Assembly: GCA_015680685.1 (NCBI GenBank)
Contig: MNCI01022408.1
Coordinates: 170,019-234,018, forward strand
Origin: Gnetum montanum
Taxonomy: Eukaryota; Streptophyta; Gnetopsida; Gnetales; Gnetaceae
Length of the DNA: 64,000 nucleotides
Reading direction: 5' to 3'
In this document: one piece after another, positions 1 to 10,550 of the stretch
Layout of the letters: the number at the start of each line of letters is the position of its first letter
Numbering within the stretch: the stretch's first letter is position 1
Made by a program: the position numbers and the translations under genes
Notes under the pieces: generated by a model
Database searches by the model: none
What the model was told of the DNA's origin: nothing
Seen by the model: the letters and a program-made list of their open reading frames with translations, nothing else

Positions 1-279
1 TTCCAATCAACCTACTACCCTAGTGGATCTTACCCATAGCCACAAGAGTAGTATCATTAATAATGGCACTAACCACAATTGTGGGCAATGCCACCACCAA
101 GACAATAGCATCCATATCAACAACCAAACCCTTATGAATACTATGTTTAGTGTCAGATATCTCTAAGAAATGCAACAATTTAGGCTCCTTAGTACTATCC
201 ACCAAAATACTATACCCCCAAGGATGGATTTTAATCCCTACATGCATCAACAAGTGGCTAGATTGTTGAGTCAACCTTC

Positions 280-1060
280 TAACTATCTACCACCTATGCC
301 ACCAACTACAATGTAGGGAGAATTACCATCATAGCCCCAACAAAAGAATGCAACTAGGGTAGTCAATATGTAGGAGAAAGAAATCGTGCATGAACCACAA
401 TCTAGGAAACAACTATTCTTTTGAACAAGCCTAGAAAAATTTCAAAGAATAGGGAGCACATATACTTCCACTTCATTCACATTCACTCTTTTGAGAAAAA
501 ATAAGCTTCCATCACCTTCTAATGCAAATTTGGCAACTATCATGCTAACCTAGACCATCATGAATTAGATTAGGGTAGGAGCACTTCCTCAAAAATGAAC
601 AGATCCAGGAAGTTCCTTAGTATACCTTCAAATTGCAAGTCCTAAACTATGCAAGGCTTTACTCAATTTTAGGTCAGGGGTAAATCTAATATCATAGGGT
701 ATGTATAAGGCTTTGAATCTTTCAACATTAAAGAAAATTAATATTTTTCTAGAGCTTGTAGACTAGTCCATCACAGAACCACTAGGACAAGTGGATGATG
801 TAATCACTACTAGTAGTGGCTAGTCCTATCTTGCTAATTTTCTAGTCATACATGTAGGTAAAAACAAGGGATAGTTTCCTATTATTATGAAAAGATGTTG
901 GCTTAGCATTGTACATGATAAGCTTGGTATTATAGAGTTGTTCTTGAAAATTTCCAAGGAAGATGAAGCTGAAATTGTTCAAAGATGCAGAGTTCCATGT
1001 ATCACATACAACGATAACGGGTGCAATTGTATGTAGAAAATATGAGTAATTAAATAGGAA
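280..1060 (+). pseudogene. Retrotransposon aspartic protease, degenerate (E1)
   Basis: Remnant of the gag-protease linker followed by the retropepsin domain that would process the gag-pol polyprotein. The linker (about 280-590) matches the proline/glutamine-rich linker of E3 (GELPxxPQQ). The protease core follows at about 640-1000 with fragments KALLNFRSGVNLIS, MYKALNL, LANFLVIHVG and FPIIMKRCWLS. These align with E3, where the same positions read ALLDSGSRVNLI and PIIMGRPWLS. The catalytic DSG is therefore lost here (the aspartate position reads Asn) and the GRPWL flap-side motif is eroded. Several in-frame stops. Certainly inactive. Confidence 0.8.
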
Positions 1061-1539
1061 AATAACACCTCATGAAAAAGATGTGTTGGAAAGATGTGTG
1101 TGAAAAGATATCTGTATGTGGCAACCACTCAATAAGAAGGCATCCAATGGCTGATTACAGATGGAGAAGTTGAATAAAACATATACATGGAACTCACAAA
1201 TCAAATCATAAGTGCCAATGTAGAAGAAACTAATAAGTTAGAGAAATTAAGAATAAGGCACTCCTATCCACACTCATGTCAAGAAGAAGATATTGAATGG
1301 GGATAACTCAAGATCCCAAACAAAGTGGAACCAAAACCATAAAACTTAAAGGTTCTACTAGCAACACTAGAATATGCTTTTTTGAAAAATAAGAAGCCAA
1401 TCATAATTAATGCTAACTTGGATAAGGAATAGAACAAGAAGTTATTAGAAGTGATTAATAAGTGGCCAATGGCATTTTCCTAGTCTTATGATGAGATAAC
1501 TAGCATTGATCCTCAAATCTATCAACATCGAATATACAC

Positions 1540-2330
1540 TGATCAAGTTGTGAAACCACGATGCCAACTATAGAGAAGGCTAAATTCAAAGCTCAAAGAG
1601 GTAGTCAAGAAGGAGTTGGACAAGTTACTAAAGGCATGATTCATTTATTCCATTATAAACAGAAAATGGATCAATCCTTTGGTAATTATTTCAAAGAAGG
1701 AGGGCAAGTGGAGAATGTGTAATGACTTCTGTTTGTTGACCAAGTCCTAGACACTATTACAAAACATGAGTACTACAGTTTTCTAGATCGGTATAGCAAA
1801 TATAACTAGATTTTCATTGCATCTAAAGAACAAGAGAAAAAAACATTCACTAGTTCATGGAAAAAATTTACTTATAAGCAAATGCCTTTCAGTCTTTGCA
1901 ATGCACTTGCTATCTTTCAGAGACTAGTACTCAGTATCTTCCAAAAGTAGATAGGAAATGGCATTGAAGTATTTATGGATGATTTTTTAACATATGGGTT
2001 GGATTTCAAACAAGCACTAGACCATCTAGAGAAAGTACTAAAAAGATGCGTAGAAACAAACCTAAAGCTCAATTGAAAAAAGAGCCATCTAATGGTCCAG
2101 GATGGGATTGTGCTAGGATATACATTTTAGAAAAAGGGATACAGATAGATCTTGGAAAGATCAGAGTCATACAGAACATTACCCAAAGGCAACAAACTAT
2201 TAAACATATTTGATCATTTTTAGGTCACATAGGATACTACAGAAGATTTATAGAAAACTTCTTAAAAATTGCAAAACCATTAGTAGAGCTAACCAAGAAG
2301 GTTATATTATTTTAGTGAACTGAATCATGC
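1540..2330 (+). pseudogene. Ty3/gypsy reverse transcriptase, degenerate (E1)
   Basis: Broken RT domain of E1, which in an intact element copies the RNA genome into cDNA inside virus-like particles. Recognisable blocks in order: NPLVIISKKEGKWRMCNDF (about 1670-1725, the conserved P-V-KKDGKWR-C-DY block), FTYKQMPFSLCNALAIFQR (about 1866-1922, matching the Y-MPFGLCNAPATFQR block), then EVFMDDFLTYG (about 1965-2000), which carries the catalytic YxDD-type motif in its gypsy form FMDD. LKRCVETNLKLN and LGYTF follow as the thumb-side blocks. Stops and frame changes interrupt it, so no enzyme can be made, although both catalytic aspartates of FMDD survive. Confidence 0.88.
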
Positions 2331-2369
2331 TAAAAGGCATTTAAGACCCTAAAATAGAAGTTAATTGAG

Positions 2370-2830
2370 ACACAAATCCTTCAAGCTTTGGATTGGTCTA
2401 AGCCTTTTCATATTATGATGGATGCTTCAAATTATGTACTAGGTATAGTGCTAACATAGCTAGATGACCAAAAAAGACCATACTATATACATTGTGCCAG
2501 AAGAAGCATCATTGGGGCACAACTTAATTACACCACTACAAAAAAGAAGCTTATGGTAGTAGTATATGCACTAGAAAAATTTTGACACCATGTGCTCAAG
2601 TATTCAATGTATGTCCACATTGATCATAGTGCAATTCAATTCCTCATGAACAGACTAGTGAGAAGTCCTAGGTTGATTAGATGGCTTGTCATTCTACAAG
2701 AATTCAACATAACCATGATCGACAATAAGGGAACTATAAAATGTAGTAGCTAATCACTTTTCAAAGCTAATATGGGAGTCACAAGACCAAGCAAAACCAT
2801 TATTAGACTAGTTACCTAATGAAAACTTGT
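2370..2830 (+). pseudogene. Ty3/gypsy RNase H domain, degenerate (E1)
   Basis: RNase H directly after the RT, the domain that removes template RNA during reverse transcription. Visible blocks are FHIMMDASNYVLGIVLTQ (about 2405-2460, with TAG for the last Q; the catalytic-Asp block D-S--G-VL-Q), YYIHCARRSIIGAQLNYTTTKKKLMVVVYALEKF in pieces (about 2485-2580, the Y--TEKE-LA-V-A--KF block), and HIDHSAIQFLMN (about 2620-2655, the TDH--L--L block). Position and motif order match gypsy pol. It retains the first Asp, but frame-breaking stops make it a pseudogene. Confidence 0.85.
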
Positions 2831-3019
2831 TTACTAAGACAATAATGGTTGTTAACTCAATAGAGAAGTCATGGACCATTGATTACATGACTTATTTAAC
2901 TACGCAAGAGCTTCTTATTGAGTGGAGCAAGAAACAGAAAGAACAATTCCTTCATAAGATTAAGAGATATATGATGATAAACAAGAATCTTTACAAGATT
3001 AATGTTGATGGGCTAGTTT

Positions 3020-3870
3020 GATGGTGTGTACTAGAATGCAATCAACAAAGAATTTTACAGGATGCACATGAAGGCCCATGTGAAGGCCATTATGTAGGAC
3101 ATAGGATGGCACTGAAACTAATGATGGCAGGCTACTTCTAGCCTACCTTGATTTGGAAAATCCACAACTTCACACAATCTTGTGAAAGATGCTAGAGAGA
3201 TGGAGGAATAATGACTAGAAATGAAGGGTTAAAACAATGGATACAATCATTGGAACTGTTTGATATATGGAAAATTGACTTCATGGGACCCATCACACCA
3301 AGGTTGAATGGAGAAGCTTACATAATAGTGACCATGAATTATTACACAAAGTGGATAGAGGTAGCTATAGTTAAATATTGTATAGCCAAAACAATGGCCA
3401 AATTCTTCCAACAACATGTGGTGAATCGATTTGAAGTACCAAGAATTCTCATTTCAAATAATGAAACTCATTTTATTGGTATTACTTTTAAGATTCTCAT
3501 GTAGCAACTTGGGGTGAACCATAAACTGACCACACCATATCATCCCCAAGCCAATGGTTAAGTAGAAGTAACTAACCATGAAATTACTATAATATTAACT
3601 AGAATGGTTACTAGATGTAGAAAAAATTAGAGCACCAAGTTAAATGATGCTCTATGGGCCTATAGAACAATGTGGAAACTACCCATTAAATATTCACCCT
3701 ATGAGCTAGTTTATGGTAAATTATTCATGTTGCCAATCTAGGAAAAGCTTCAAACTTTAGCCAGTACTAGCAAACTTAACCTGAACTTGAGCTTAGCCTA
3801 GAGAAAGTGACTAATGAACCTTAATCTGCTAGAAGAAAATAGACTAGTAGCACTTATGAGCACTAAGATC
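3020..3870 (+). pseudogene. Ty3/gypsy integrase, degenerate (E1)
   Basis: Integrase of E1, the enzyme that joins element cDNA to chromosomal DNA. The N-terminal HHCC zinc-binding part is at about 3055-3195 (DAHEGPCEGHYVGHRMA ... SCERC). The catalytic core begins about 3250 with FDIWKIDFMGPI (first Asp kept) and NYYTKWIEVA, then VPRILISNNETHFIG at about 3440-3480. There the second catalytic Asp of the usual SDNG motif reads Asn. TTPYHPQANG at about 3530-3560 precedes the catalytic Glu, with a stop just before it. LWAYRT and SPYELVYGK (about 3650-3720) close the core. No chromodomain is evident downstream. The longest uninterrupted stretch is 3211-3504. Confidence 0.88.
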
Positions 3871-4149
3871 CACAAGAAATACTCCAAGCATAGGCATGAT
3901 GCATGTATATAACAAGTATTAATACAACCAAGTGATAAGGTCCTATACTATAATCCCAATCATGTCCAATAAAAGGGTAAATTTCAAATGCTTTGGGAGG
4001 GGCCATTCATCATTCGGGAAAATTATCCATCTAGTGCCATGCACATCCATCATCTGTATAGTCCACACAAGCTTATCCTCATAAACATTCAGTAGGTCAA
4101 ACCTTACCATGAGTATTCCAACTCTATGAAGGATTCTACCCAACCTATC

Positions 4150-4710
4150 CAAATGTCCTCTACTTGTTCATTTTTTTGGTTGACCGATCTTGATCATAGT
4201 CATGGGCATCCCCACCATGACACATAGGAACCTCCTAAATTTTTCAATTTCTTACTACTTTTTCCTACTTTCTTGATATATTTTCCTTTTTTATATATAT
4301 TTTCAATTTCTTAATTCTTTGATATTTTCAAATTCTTTGATAATTTTTCATTCTTATTATCCTTTCAATCCTTTATGCCTTTTATAATCTTTCATAATTT
4401 TCCATCATTTCGCTTGTACATATTTTTGTCAATTTTCAATAAAAGACACTGAATAAAGTAAGATGTAGCCCTAATAAGATGAAGATTGCTTTATATTATC
4501 AAATCATAAGAGACTGATTACCTATATAGTCAGACCATGACATCTATCCACCCATTCCAATAATAAGAGGTTCTTACCATGGCCATAATGATATTCTTCT
4601 CATAATAAAACTAAGAATAAACCTATGATCATTATGCCTGGATGGAAGAGTGAAGAACCAAGTGGAAATGACAAGGGTGGGACATCAAAGGAACTTGTGG
4701 ATTCTCTTGG
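4150..4710 (+). other. Post-integrase non-coding stretch of E1
   Basis: Pyrimidine-rich non-coding sequence after the integrase. It matches, in reverse complement, the equivalent stretches of E2 (about 10130-10330) and E4 (about 56160-56350), so it is a conserved part of the family and not random flank. It ends at the E2 insertion point with ...ctcttgg at 4704-4710. Confidence 0.7.
4192..4208 (+). promoter_or_regulatory. Internal PPT-like motif a of E1
   Basis: Sequence CATAGTCATGGGCATCC directly after the end of pol. It resembles the 3' polypurine-tract motif of this family (AGTCATGGGGGTA in E3) and sits at the same module boundary as the copies at 10536 in E2 and 60414 in E3. Function is inferred. 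Confidence 0.45.
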
Positions 4711-5575
4711 TGATGAGAGGAAAGGTACCCCTATGCTCAACCATATGAATATGAGTGTGTACACATGATCCAGTCAAACTCTATAGACGATCTAGTTATG
4801 ACACCTAGATAGTTACACGTCGATCGTAGTTTGTTGTCTTCCCACCTATACTAGTAATTGCTTTGTCATGTATGGTTTAGTCCAGTGTGAGGTGTATGAT
4901 GTGATTCCTAACACTAGGCTACTCCTAGAGACAATGAAAAATAATCTTGATTTAAGCTAATAGGTAATAGGAAACAAAATCTAAACTAGCCTAAGTATGA
5001 TGAGCTTCCATCCTTAATCATCCGTACGCATCTTAGACTTTGTGTACTACTTCTAGGCTTACTAAGCGCACATTACTTAAGAACTACTAGATACACTACT
5101 AGGTTACCAAGTAGTTACACTTATATATTTGTGATTAAGATGTACTCATTCCACATTTAGCAATAGAAATAGTAAATGATGATAAAATAAATATTAACTA
5201 AGAAAATAATAAATAATAATTAACAATTAAACAACTAAAAACTAAGTGAATGTTACAATGATGAAGTAACCTCGATCTTTATTACCGATTGTGTGCATGT
5301 CCAAGTACGTCACACTCGAACAAAGGTTCAGTACAATTACAAACATCACATTGTAGGCATCCACTAGGGAAAGAACTGAAACTCACTGAAAATTGACAAA
5401 AAGACTTAATTCTAAAACTTACCAACTAACTCCTCTCATATACGCTTGAATGCTATATTTATAGGCCTACACAGAAATCACAATATTGTGTATTCGATAT
5501 CGTTATCCAGGCTGTGATATCGCGTGCTCGATATCGAGGATTTGATACCAGGGCCTGGTAAACCATGATTCATCA
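4711..5575 (-). repeat. 3' LTR of E2
   Basis: An 865-bp LTR, bounded on the + strand by TGATGAG at 4711 and ATTCATCA at 5575. The direct-repeat partner is at 12977-13831. On the - strand a TATA box (TATAAATA) lies at about 5452-5463. Upstream of it, at about 5490-5545, are palindromic GATATCG blocks shared with other LTRs of the window. The polypurine-tract-like sequence abuts it at 5576-5592. Confidence 0.9.
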
Positions 5576-5592
5576 TATGCCCACAACTGAAT
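5576..5592 (-). promoter_or_regulatory. 3' polypurine tract of E2
   Basis: On the - strand this reads ATTCAGTTGTGGGCATA immediately before the TGATGAAT start of the 3' LTR, the position where plus-strand DNA synthesis is primed. It is the degenerate equivalent of AGTCATGGGGGTA in E3. Confidence 0.65.
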
Positions 5593-5769
5593 AAAAACTC
5601 ATCCTTGAGTCAAATAATCAAAATGAAAATAAGTTCCTTTGATTACACAGTGGATAGGTATGGGATTATTAACTAACTATGAATTTCTTCATGCCACAGT
5701 GTGGGATTAAACAAAACAAAATTGGGACACATACATAGAGTACAAAATACAAAATTGCTAGAACTCATG

Positions 5770-8575
5770 TGGTTCTTGGTAGTGGTGGCTCCTCCATGGG
5801 CCTCTTCCCCTTATCTTGTGCTCTAGGCTTTAGAAATGGATGTCTCTAAAGGAGTGCCTAAATTTTTTCCTCTTTGGTTCAGGGATCATGTGTCGTCCAC
5901 GTTGATGTTCCAATATTTAATAAAGTCAACACCTTCCATGGGCACAGTAGTTGCAGAAACATCTAATTGGCCTTAACAGACCAAGCTATAAATAATCATT
6001 GTTCCTCTTCATAGGCTCTAGCTTTGTCCTTGCATTCTTGGTAATCCATGAGCCATTGAGCCAAATCCACTGCAACATCTTTCTGCCCTTGGCAACTCGT
6101 CTTGACCACCTCTAATTCATAATTTGCTACCTCTAATTTTTGTAGCATCTTCTTATGTTCGACAAATTCTTTTTCATATTTAGCATAGGTGGCTACTACT
6201 TGTTTCTCCAATTTTGTCCTCGAGCATTCTGCTATCAACATGGCTAAGTTGGCATACTACAGGTTTCCCAACTCCATGTACTCAGTAAGATCTTGTATCT
6301 GCAAGTCCTGACTTTTTAGTTCTACTTGGTGGATGAAGGCATAAGTATCCAATATGGCCCGTTAATCAGTGTTCTAAGCACTGAGAGTGTTGATATGGGC
6401 TTTGGCCATATGAATTTCTTTCTCAATAATCTGCTTGTACATCCCCACCTGATCTTTAAAATGCTCCTTCAACTTCTCATGTCCCATAGCCTCATTCTGC
6501 CACATGCTTATTTCAATGATCGTCTTCTAACAGATCACTCATACCTCCTTCATTGAGAGGGCTCTGTTTTCTCTGGCTAAGCAGTTCATGTTCTATTTGA
6601 TCCTTATTAATTATTCTCACAATTGCTGAAATTTTTTCCAAGAAAATTCTTCTATTTTTCTACTATTATCAACCAAATAGTTTTGGTAGTGAGGTATTTA
6701 TTTTCTTCTTGTATGGCCTTGAGTGCTTTGGCATGTGCATATGTTTGAGCTTGTACCTTTGAAGCATCCCAATCAACCTTCTCTTTTTCCCTTGCCACTC
6801 TTTTATTCTCTTCCAATAATTTATTTAGCTACTTCATCTGAAATGAATCTAGCTAGTCTGCAAGGATGAATTGGGATGGATCCCGCTATGCAGCTTACAA
6901 GGTGATGAACTTATTTTGGAGTCTTTTCAACTCCTCCTCTACATGTTCAACCCTAACCTCTGCCATGACTAGCTTTCCTTTTGTAGAGATGAGGTCTAAG
7001 TGTGTTGCTGTGACATCTTGAGGAATGTCGAACAAGGACGTCATCACTTGTTCTGTCTACAGCAACTGATCCAAAACATCCTCATGATCTGTAAGGGTCA
7101 TCGAGGGACCGGCTAAAGTTTGAGCATTGTGTGCTCCTATAAAATTTTCCAGTGGCACAATAGGGACATTGAACGATTCTTTGATGTGATATGTGACCAC
7201 TTCTACTACTCCTGTTGCATCTTGGTGCTGCATAACCACTATTGTGGCACCTTCACCAATTTCTAATTACACTTGAAAAGATGCAACATTTCCAGAGATT
7301 TTTTATGACCAATGTGATTCCCCTCCTCCTATTTGGATGGAAACCTCACCCCATGCGTGATCAATTGAGACTATGGACTATACGGCATCATCAATGATCT
7401 TGAAGAGATTTGCCTCATCACAACTTCCCCAACTGATCGATTCAGTGATAGCCTGGAGGTGGCTCATTGACAGTTGATAATCCTACAGTGGCGATGGCAG
7501 TTGGTCTTGCTAGCCTATGGGTTGTGTGCTGGGCCCTACTTCCTATTCTTGATTGGGCCTTATGTCTGAAAATTGGCTGGGCCTAGTTTCTTGAGGTGCC
7601 ATAGGCCCAACCATCTATTCTTGCTCAGGCTCTAGTTTCTCACCAGCATCCTTCCTTGGTGCTGGTGGCTTCAGCAATTTGGCAAATGAGTCATTTTGAG
7701 CCTTTCTAGGAATGCCATTGGTATACCCCAGAATTCGAACATGTTGACATAGCTTCTTGATTAGGTAGGGAAAAGGAAATGCAAACTTCCCTATCTTACA
7801 TTCTTCAAACCGCCTTAAAATTTCTATGAGATATAGATGGGGTAGGTTGGCATCAACCTTGCCCATCAAGATGGCACTTCCTCTAGCTGCATAAGTGGAA
7901 ATCCTATTTAGACCTTTTTTTGGGAAAATATGATATGTGCCAATTTTAAAATAGATCCTCTCTTCAAGTGTAAGCTCTCCATATGTTTTATCCTCCTTGT
8001 TGTATGTCCTTTTTAACCATATCTTTCACACATCAACATTAAAGTGAGTGGATAGGTGAGCAACCTTGGGCCTTGTGTTTGAAAGGTTCAAAACTTTTGA
8101 AATGGCCTTGGCAGAGAAATCAACAGAAATCCCACCAATATTAGCGGTGGTGCCTTCATCCTTGTTGTGCCAAAATTGGTATGCCTCCCCCAAGTACCAA
8201 TCATCACTCTCTAAGAGAACAAGCCATAGTGGAGATCCTTTAAGTTGATCTATGATAACTTTAGGGGTAAATTCAGTAAAAGGTCCAAAATTGAGTTCCA
8301 CAATCACTACTGCTGATGTGGACCTTTCCTAAATTACCTGAACACATTCCAGAGACAACGTGAGATGTTGCCCATGTTTAGGTGCCTTGCCTTCTCCACC
8401 TTCAACATGCCTAGATTGTTTAGTAACAGGAGGTTCTTGATGAATTTTGAATGATTTTGCCTCCTGTTCTGCATGTTTTTTGAGAGGTTCTTAGCCTCTC
8501 CCTCTCCTTGACTATTTAGATGCACCCTAAGAGGGTCCTCCTTATTGTCCTCATTTAGGGGCCATTTGCAATCAC
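5770..8575 (-). pseudogene. Accessory ORF of E2 (putative plant retrotransposon protein with coiled coil), degenerate
   Basis: One of four copies of an extra ORF located between pol/gag and the 3' LTR. Best-preserved fragments are 8307-8026 (ELNFGPFTEF ... WYLGEAYQFWHNKDEG ... GGISVDFSAKAISKVLNL) and 7869-7615 (AILMGKVDANLPHLYLIEIL, then GYTNGIPRKAQND). The pattern of YFKIGTYHxFPxKxLNxISTYAARGSAILMG resembles the N-terminal domain of 'putative plant transposon protein' (PF20167-like) ORFs of Athila/Tat elements; that match is from memory. After a Pro/Gln-rich linker comes a long Glu/Lys/Gln-rich coiled coil (about 7000-5996) and a conserved tail near 5770-5840. The ATG at 8575-8573 is preceded by TTGCAA, a decayed splice acceptor. 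No signal peptide or membrane segment is visible, so I do not call it Env. Stops and frameshifts throughout. Confidence 0.65.
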
Positions 8576-8881
8576 ATAGGACCAACTATTAGTAAGGCCA
8601 TTTACAAAATTTGATTTATACCTTACTCATTGCCTTTAATACATTCATTTCTTACCTAGTGTGATTTCAAAGTTAGAAATTTTCACAAAAATTCCCCTAA
8701 AAGTTTTGATATCAAGCCCAATTTGATTAGATGACTCCAAACAATAATTTCCATGGTCTAGATGAAGAAATAAAATTAATTTGGCATACTTTTTTAGCAT
8801 TTCTTAAGGTCACTTACCCCTTATGATATCCTTCAAGCAATGATGAATTTTGAAAAAACTACATGCAACTTGGAGCGTACC

Positions 8882-8900
8882 CTTCCCCCACAACTAAGTT
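8882..8900 (-). promoter_or_regulatory. Internal PPT-like motif b of E2
   Basis: On the - strand AACTTAGTTGTGGGGGAAG, about 180 bp downstream of the internal TATA and about 310 bp upstream of the accessory ATG. The same position in E1 (about 15109) has AGTTGTGGAGAGGGGG, and in E3 (about 58938) TAGTCATGGGGATA. Confidence 0.45.
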
Positions 8901-9078
8901 AAACACTCTGGGTTTAAGCAGGTTCAATCAGAATGAGAATCGAAGCATTAATAAGCAAGATATTAATGTTTGAATGATAGGTGCACAAGCTTGAAAATTC
9001 GTTGAAGAAAATTACAACTCTCCTCACATGAACAGTGACAAATGACATTGACACATGTAAGGGGTGGGGCCCAAGGTC

Positions 9079-9126
9079 CATATATATAGATTTTGTAGAT
9101 GCGATATCGCATACCCGATGTCGCGT
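9079..9126 (-). promoter_or_regulatory. Internal LTR-like promoter module upstream of accessory ORF (E2)
   Basis: On the - strand CGACATCGGGTATGCGATAT (9122-9103) followed by TATATATA (9088-9081). The same dyad occurs in the U3 of the E2 5' LTR (about 13770-13805, CGATATTGGGTACGCAATAT) just before its TATA box. It lies inside the element, about 500 bp upstream of the accessory ATG. A promoter role is inferred from this match and from the equivalent module in E1. Confidence 0.5.
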
Positions 9127-10535
9127 CCCTTCAGAAATAGGGTACTTGGCAAAATTGATAAATTTTCAAATTTCCAAGGCCAAAAATGAAGGATTTAAGG
9201 TTAATTCGAAAGATCTAGGGTAATGTTGAAGAGACCTAAAGGCACCAAAACTATAATGAAGTGGAATTTTACGATAAAGTTTGTGAATGGAGGGAGGAAA
9301 AAGGACATGTCGTGGTACATAGGAATGGTTGAATTAAAATGATGATAAAGGAAATGATAACTTTAGCAATGCAGTACTCAGAGGGTATACGATGATGGGG
9401 TGATGTGAAATGAGTGCCAATTACAAAAGTTACGCAAGTGGGTCCTCCCCAAAGCAGGTTCCTACCTATCATGCCCTTATGTAACCACACCTTAGAATGT
9501 TTGTAGGGTTAAATGCAATCTACACCAATGCAACAAAACACACACATGTTAAATATCACCGTGATGAGGTATGAGTTCTATGCCATACAAGACACAAGTT
9601 AGAAATACTTAGATAGTGAGGTGAAACAAATCGTAGAAGGGATTGCTGAAATTGGGACATGAGGTAACTTACTCTGGGCACAATGAATCCTGAGTGTGGG
9701 AAATGATTAATGTATCATTAGCCTTTCACTCCAAAATCAAGACCAAGTCCATGCCTTTGATTAATGACATCGCATTGTTTCATCCAATGATGGACAATCA
9801 TAAGAGCATCATGACAACAAGGTATACAATCACATAGCATTTTGTCCAAGAGAGGAGTGATTTGGAAGTTCTCTATTGTACATTTTTCTTGATTTTTTCT
9901 TTGTTGTTCTTTTTTTTCTTCTTTCTTTTCTTTTTCTTCATCTGGCCGCTTTGGCACTTTGTCTTTTCCAAAAGTGTTCTAGAGAAGCCACCAACCTTCA
10001 GGCATGGGTGCATGTCTTTCTAGTGGAACCCTCAAAAATAGCATTGAGTTTCTTTATTAAGTGCCTTTATTACTCTTACTCCCATTTTTCGTTAGATCTA
10101 CAAGGATTTTAGTATAATCAAGCTACATGATAGCACCTATAGATGTCACCAAAGAGAATCCACAAGTTCCCTTGATGTCACACCCTAGCCATTCCCTCTT
10201 AGTCTATCATTTTTCTCTCTAGGAATTATAAGTACAAAGTTACTTTAAGCCTTAATGATAACAAGAATATCATCGTACCCAGAGTTGAACCTCTTATTAA
10301 TAGAATGGGTGGGTGAATGTTGTGAACTCACTGTCCAAATAATTAATCCCTTGTGACTTGATAGCATAGAACAACACCTCAACCAATGAGTCACAAGAGT
10401 ATTTTATTCACAGATGAGATTACCCTCAAAAAGATAAAAACAACAATTTGAAAAAGTGAAAAACTGGAAAACAAAAAATTGTAAAATCAAAGAAAATGGA
10501 AAACATTTACTAATTCTGCTTATTAGAATGGGGGG

Positions 10536-10550
10536 TATCCCCCATGACTA
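10536..10550 (-). promoter_or_regulatory. Internal PPT-like motif a of E2
   Basis: On the - strand TAGTCATGGGGGATA, directly at the 3' boundary of the gag remnant and close to the junction where pol is missing. It nearly equals the 3' PPT motif of E3. Confidence 0.5.

Larger units (their letters stand above)
1..4710 (+). mobile_element. E1 Ty3/gypsy element, left part (gag end to post-pol region)
   Basis: Left part of a degenerate gypsy element on the + strand whose 5' LTR and most of gag lie before the window. Reading on the + strand gives, in order, the gag-protease linker, protease, RT, RNase H and integrase, then a pyrimidine-rich non-coding stretch. Every domain is broken by stops and frameshifts, many being CAG to TAG changes typical of methylated-cytosine decay. 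At 4710 the sequence breaks at the LTR of E2. It resumes at 13831, where homology to the post-pol stretch of E2 itself (reverse of about 9980-10130) continues. Order PR-RT-RNaseH-INT is diagnostic of Ty3/gypsy, not copia. Confidence 0.9.
8576..10535 (-). other. Non-coding module of E2 between gag and accessory ORF
   Basis: About 2 kb without credible coding sequence. It contains blocks conserved in the other elements: GTGGGTCCTCCCCAAAG at about 9438 (also near 55218 and 59128, and reversed at 14535), a T/C-rich tract near 9880-9940, and a block at 10130-10330 matching E1 4540-4710. It also holds the promoter-like module at 9079-9126 and the PPT-like motif at 8882-8900. Open frames here follow low-complexity composition. 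Confidence 0.6.

Noticed and set aside
9876-10112. Hydrophobic small protein in E2
   Set aside because: Its hydrophobicity comes from a T/C-rich tract conserved as non-coding sequence in the family, on the strand opposite to the element genes.
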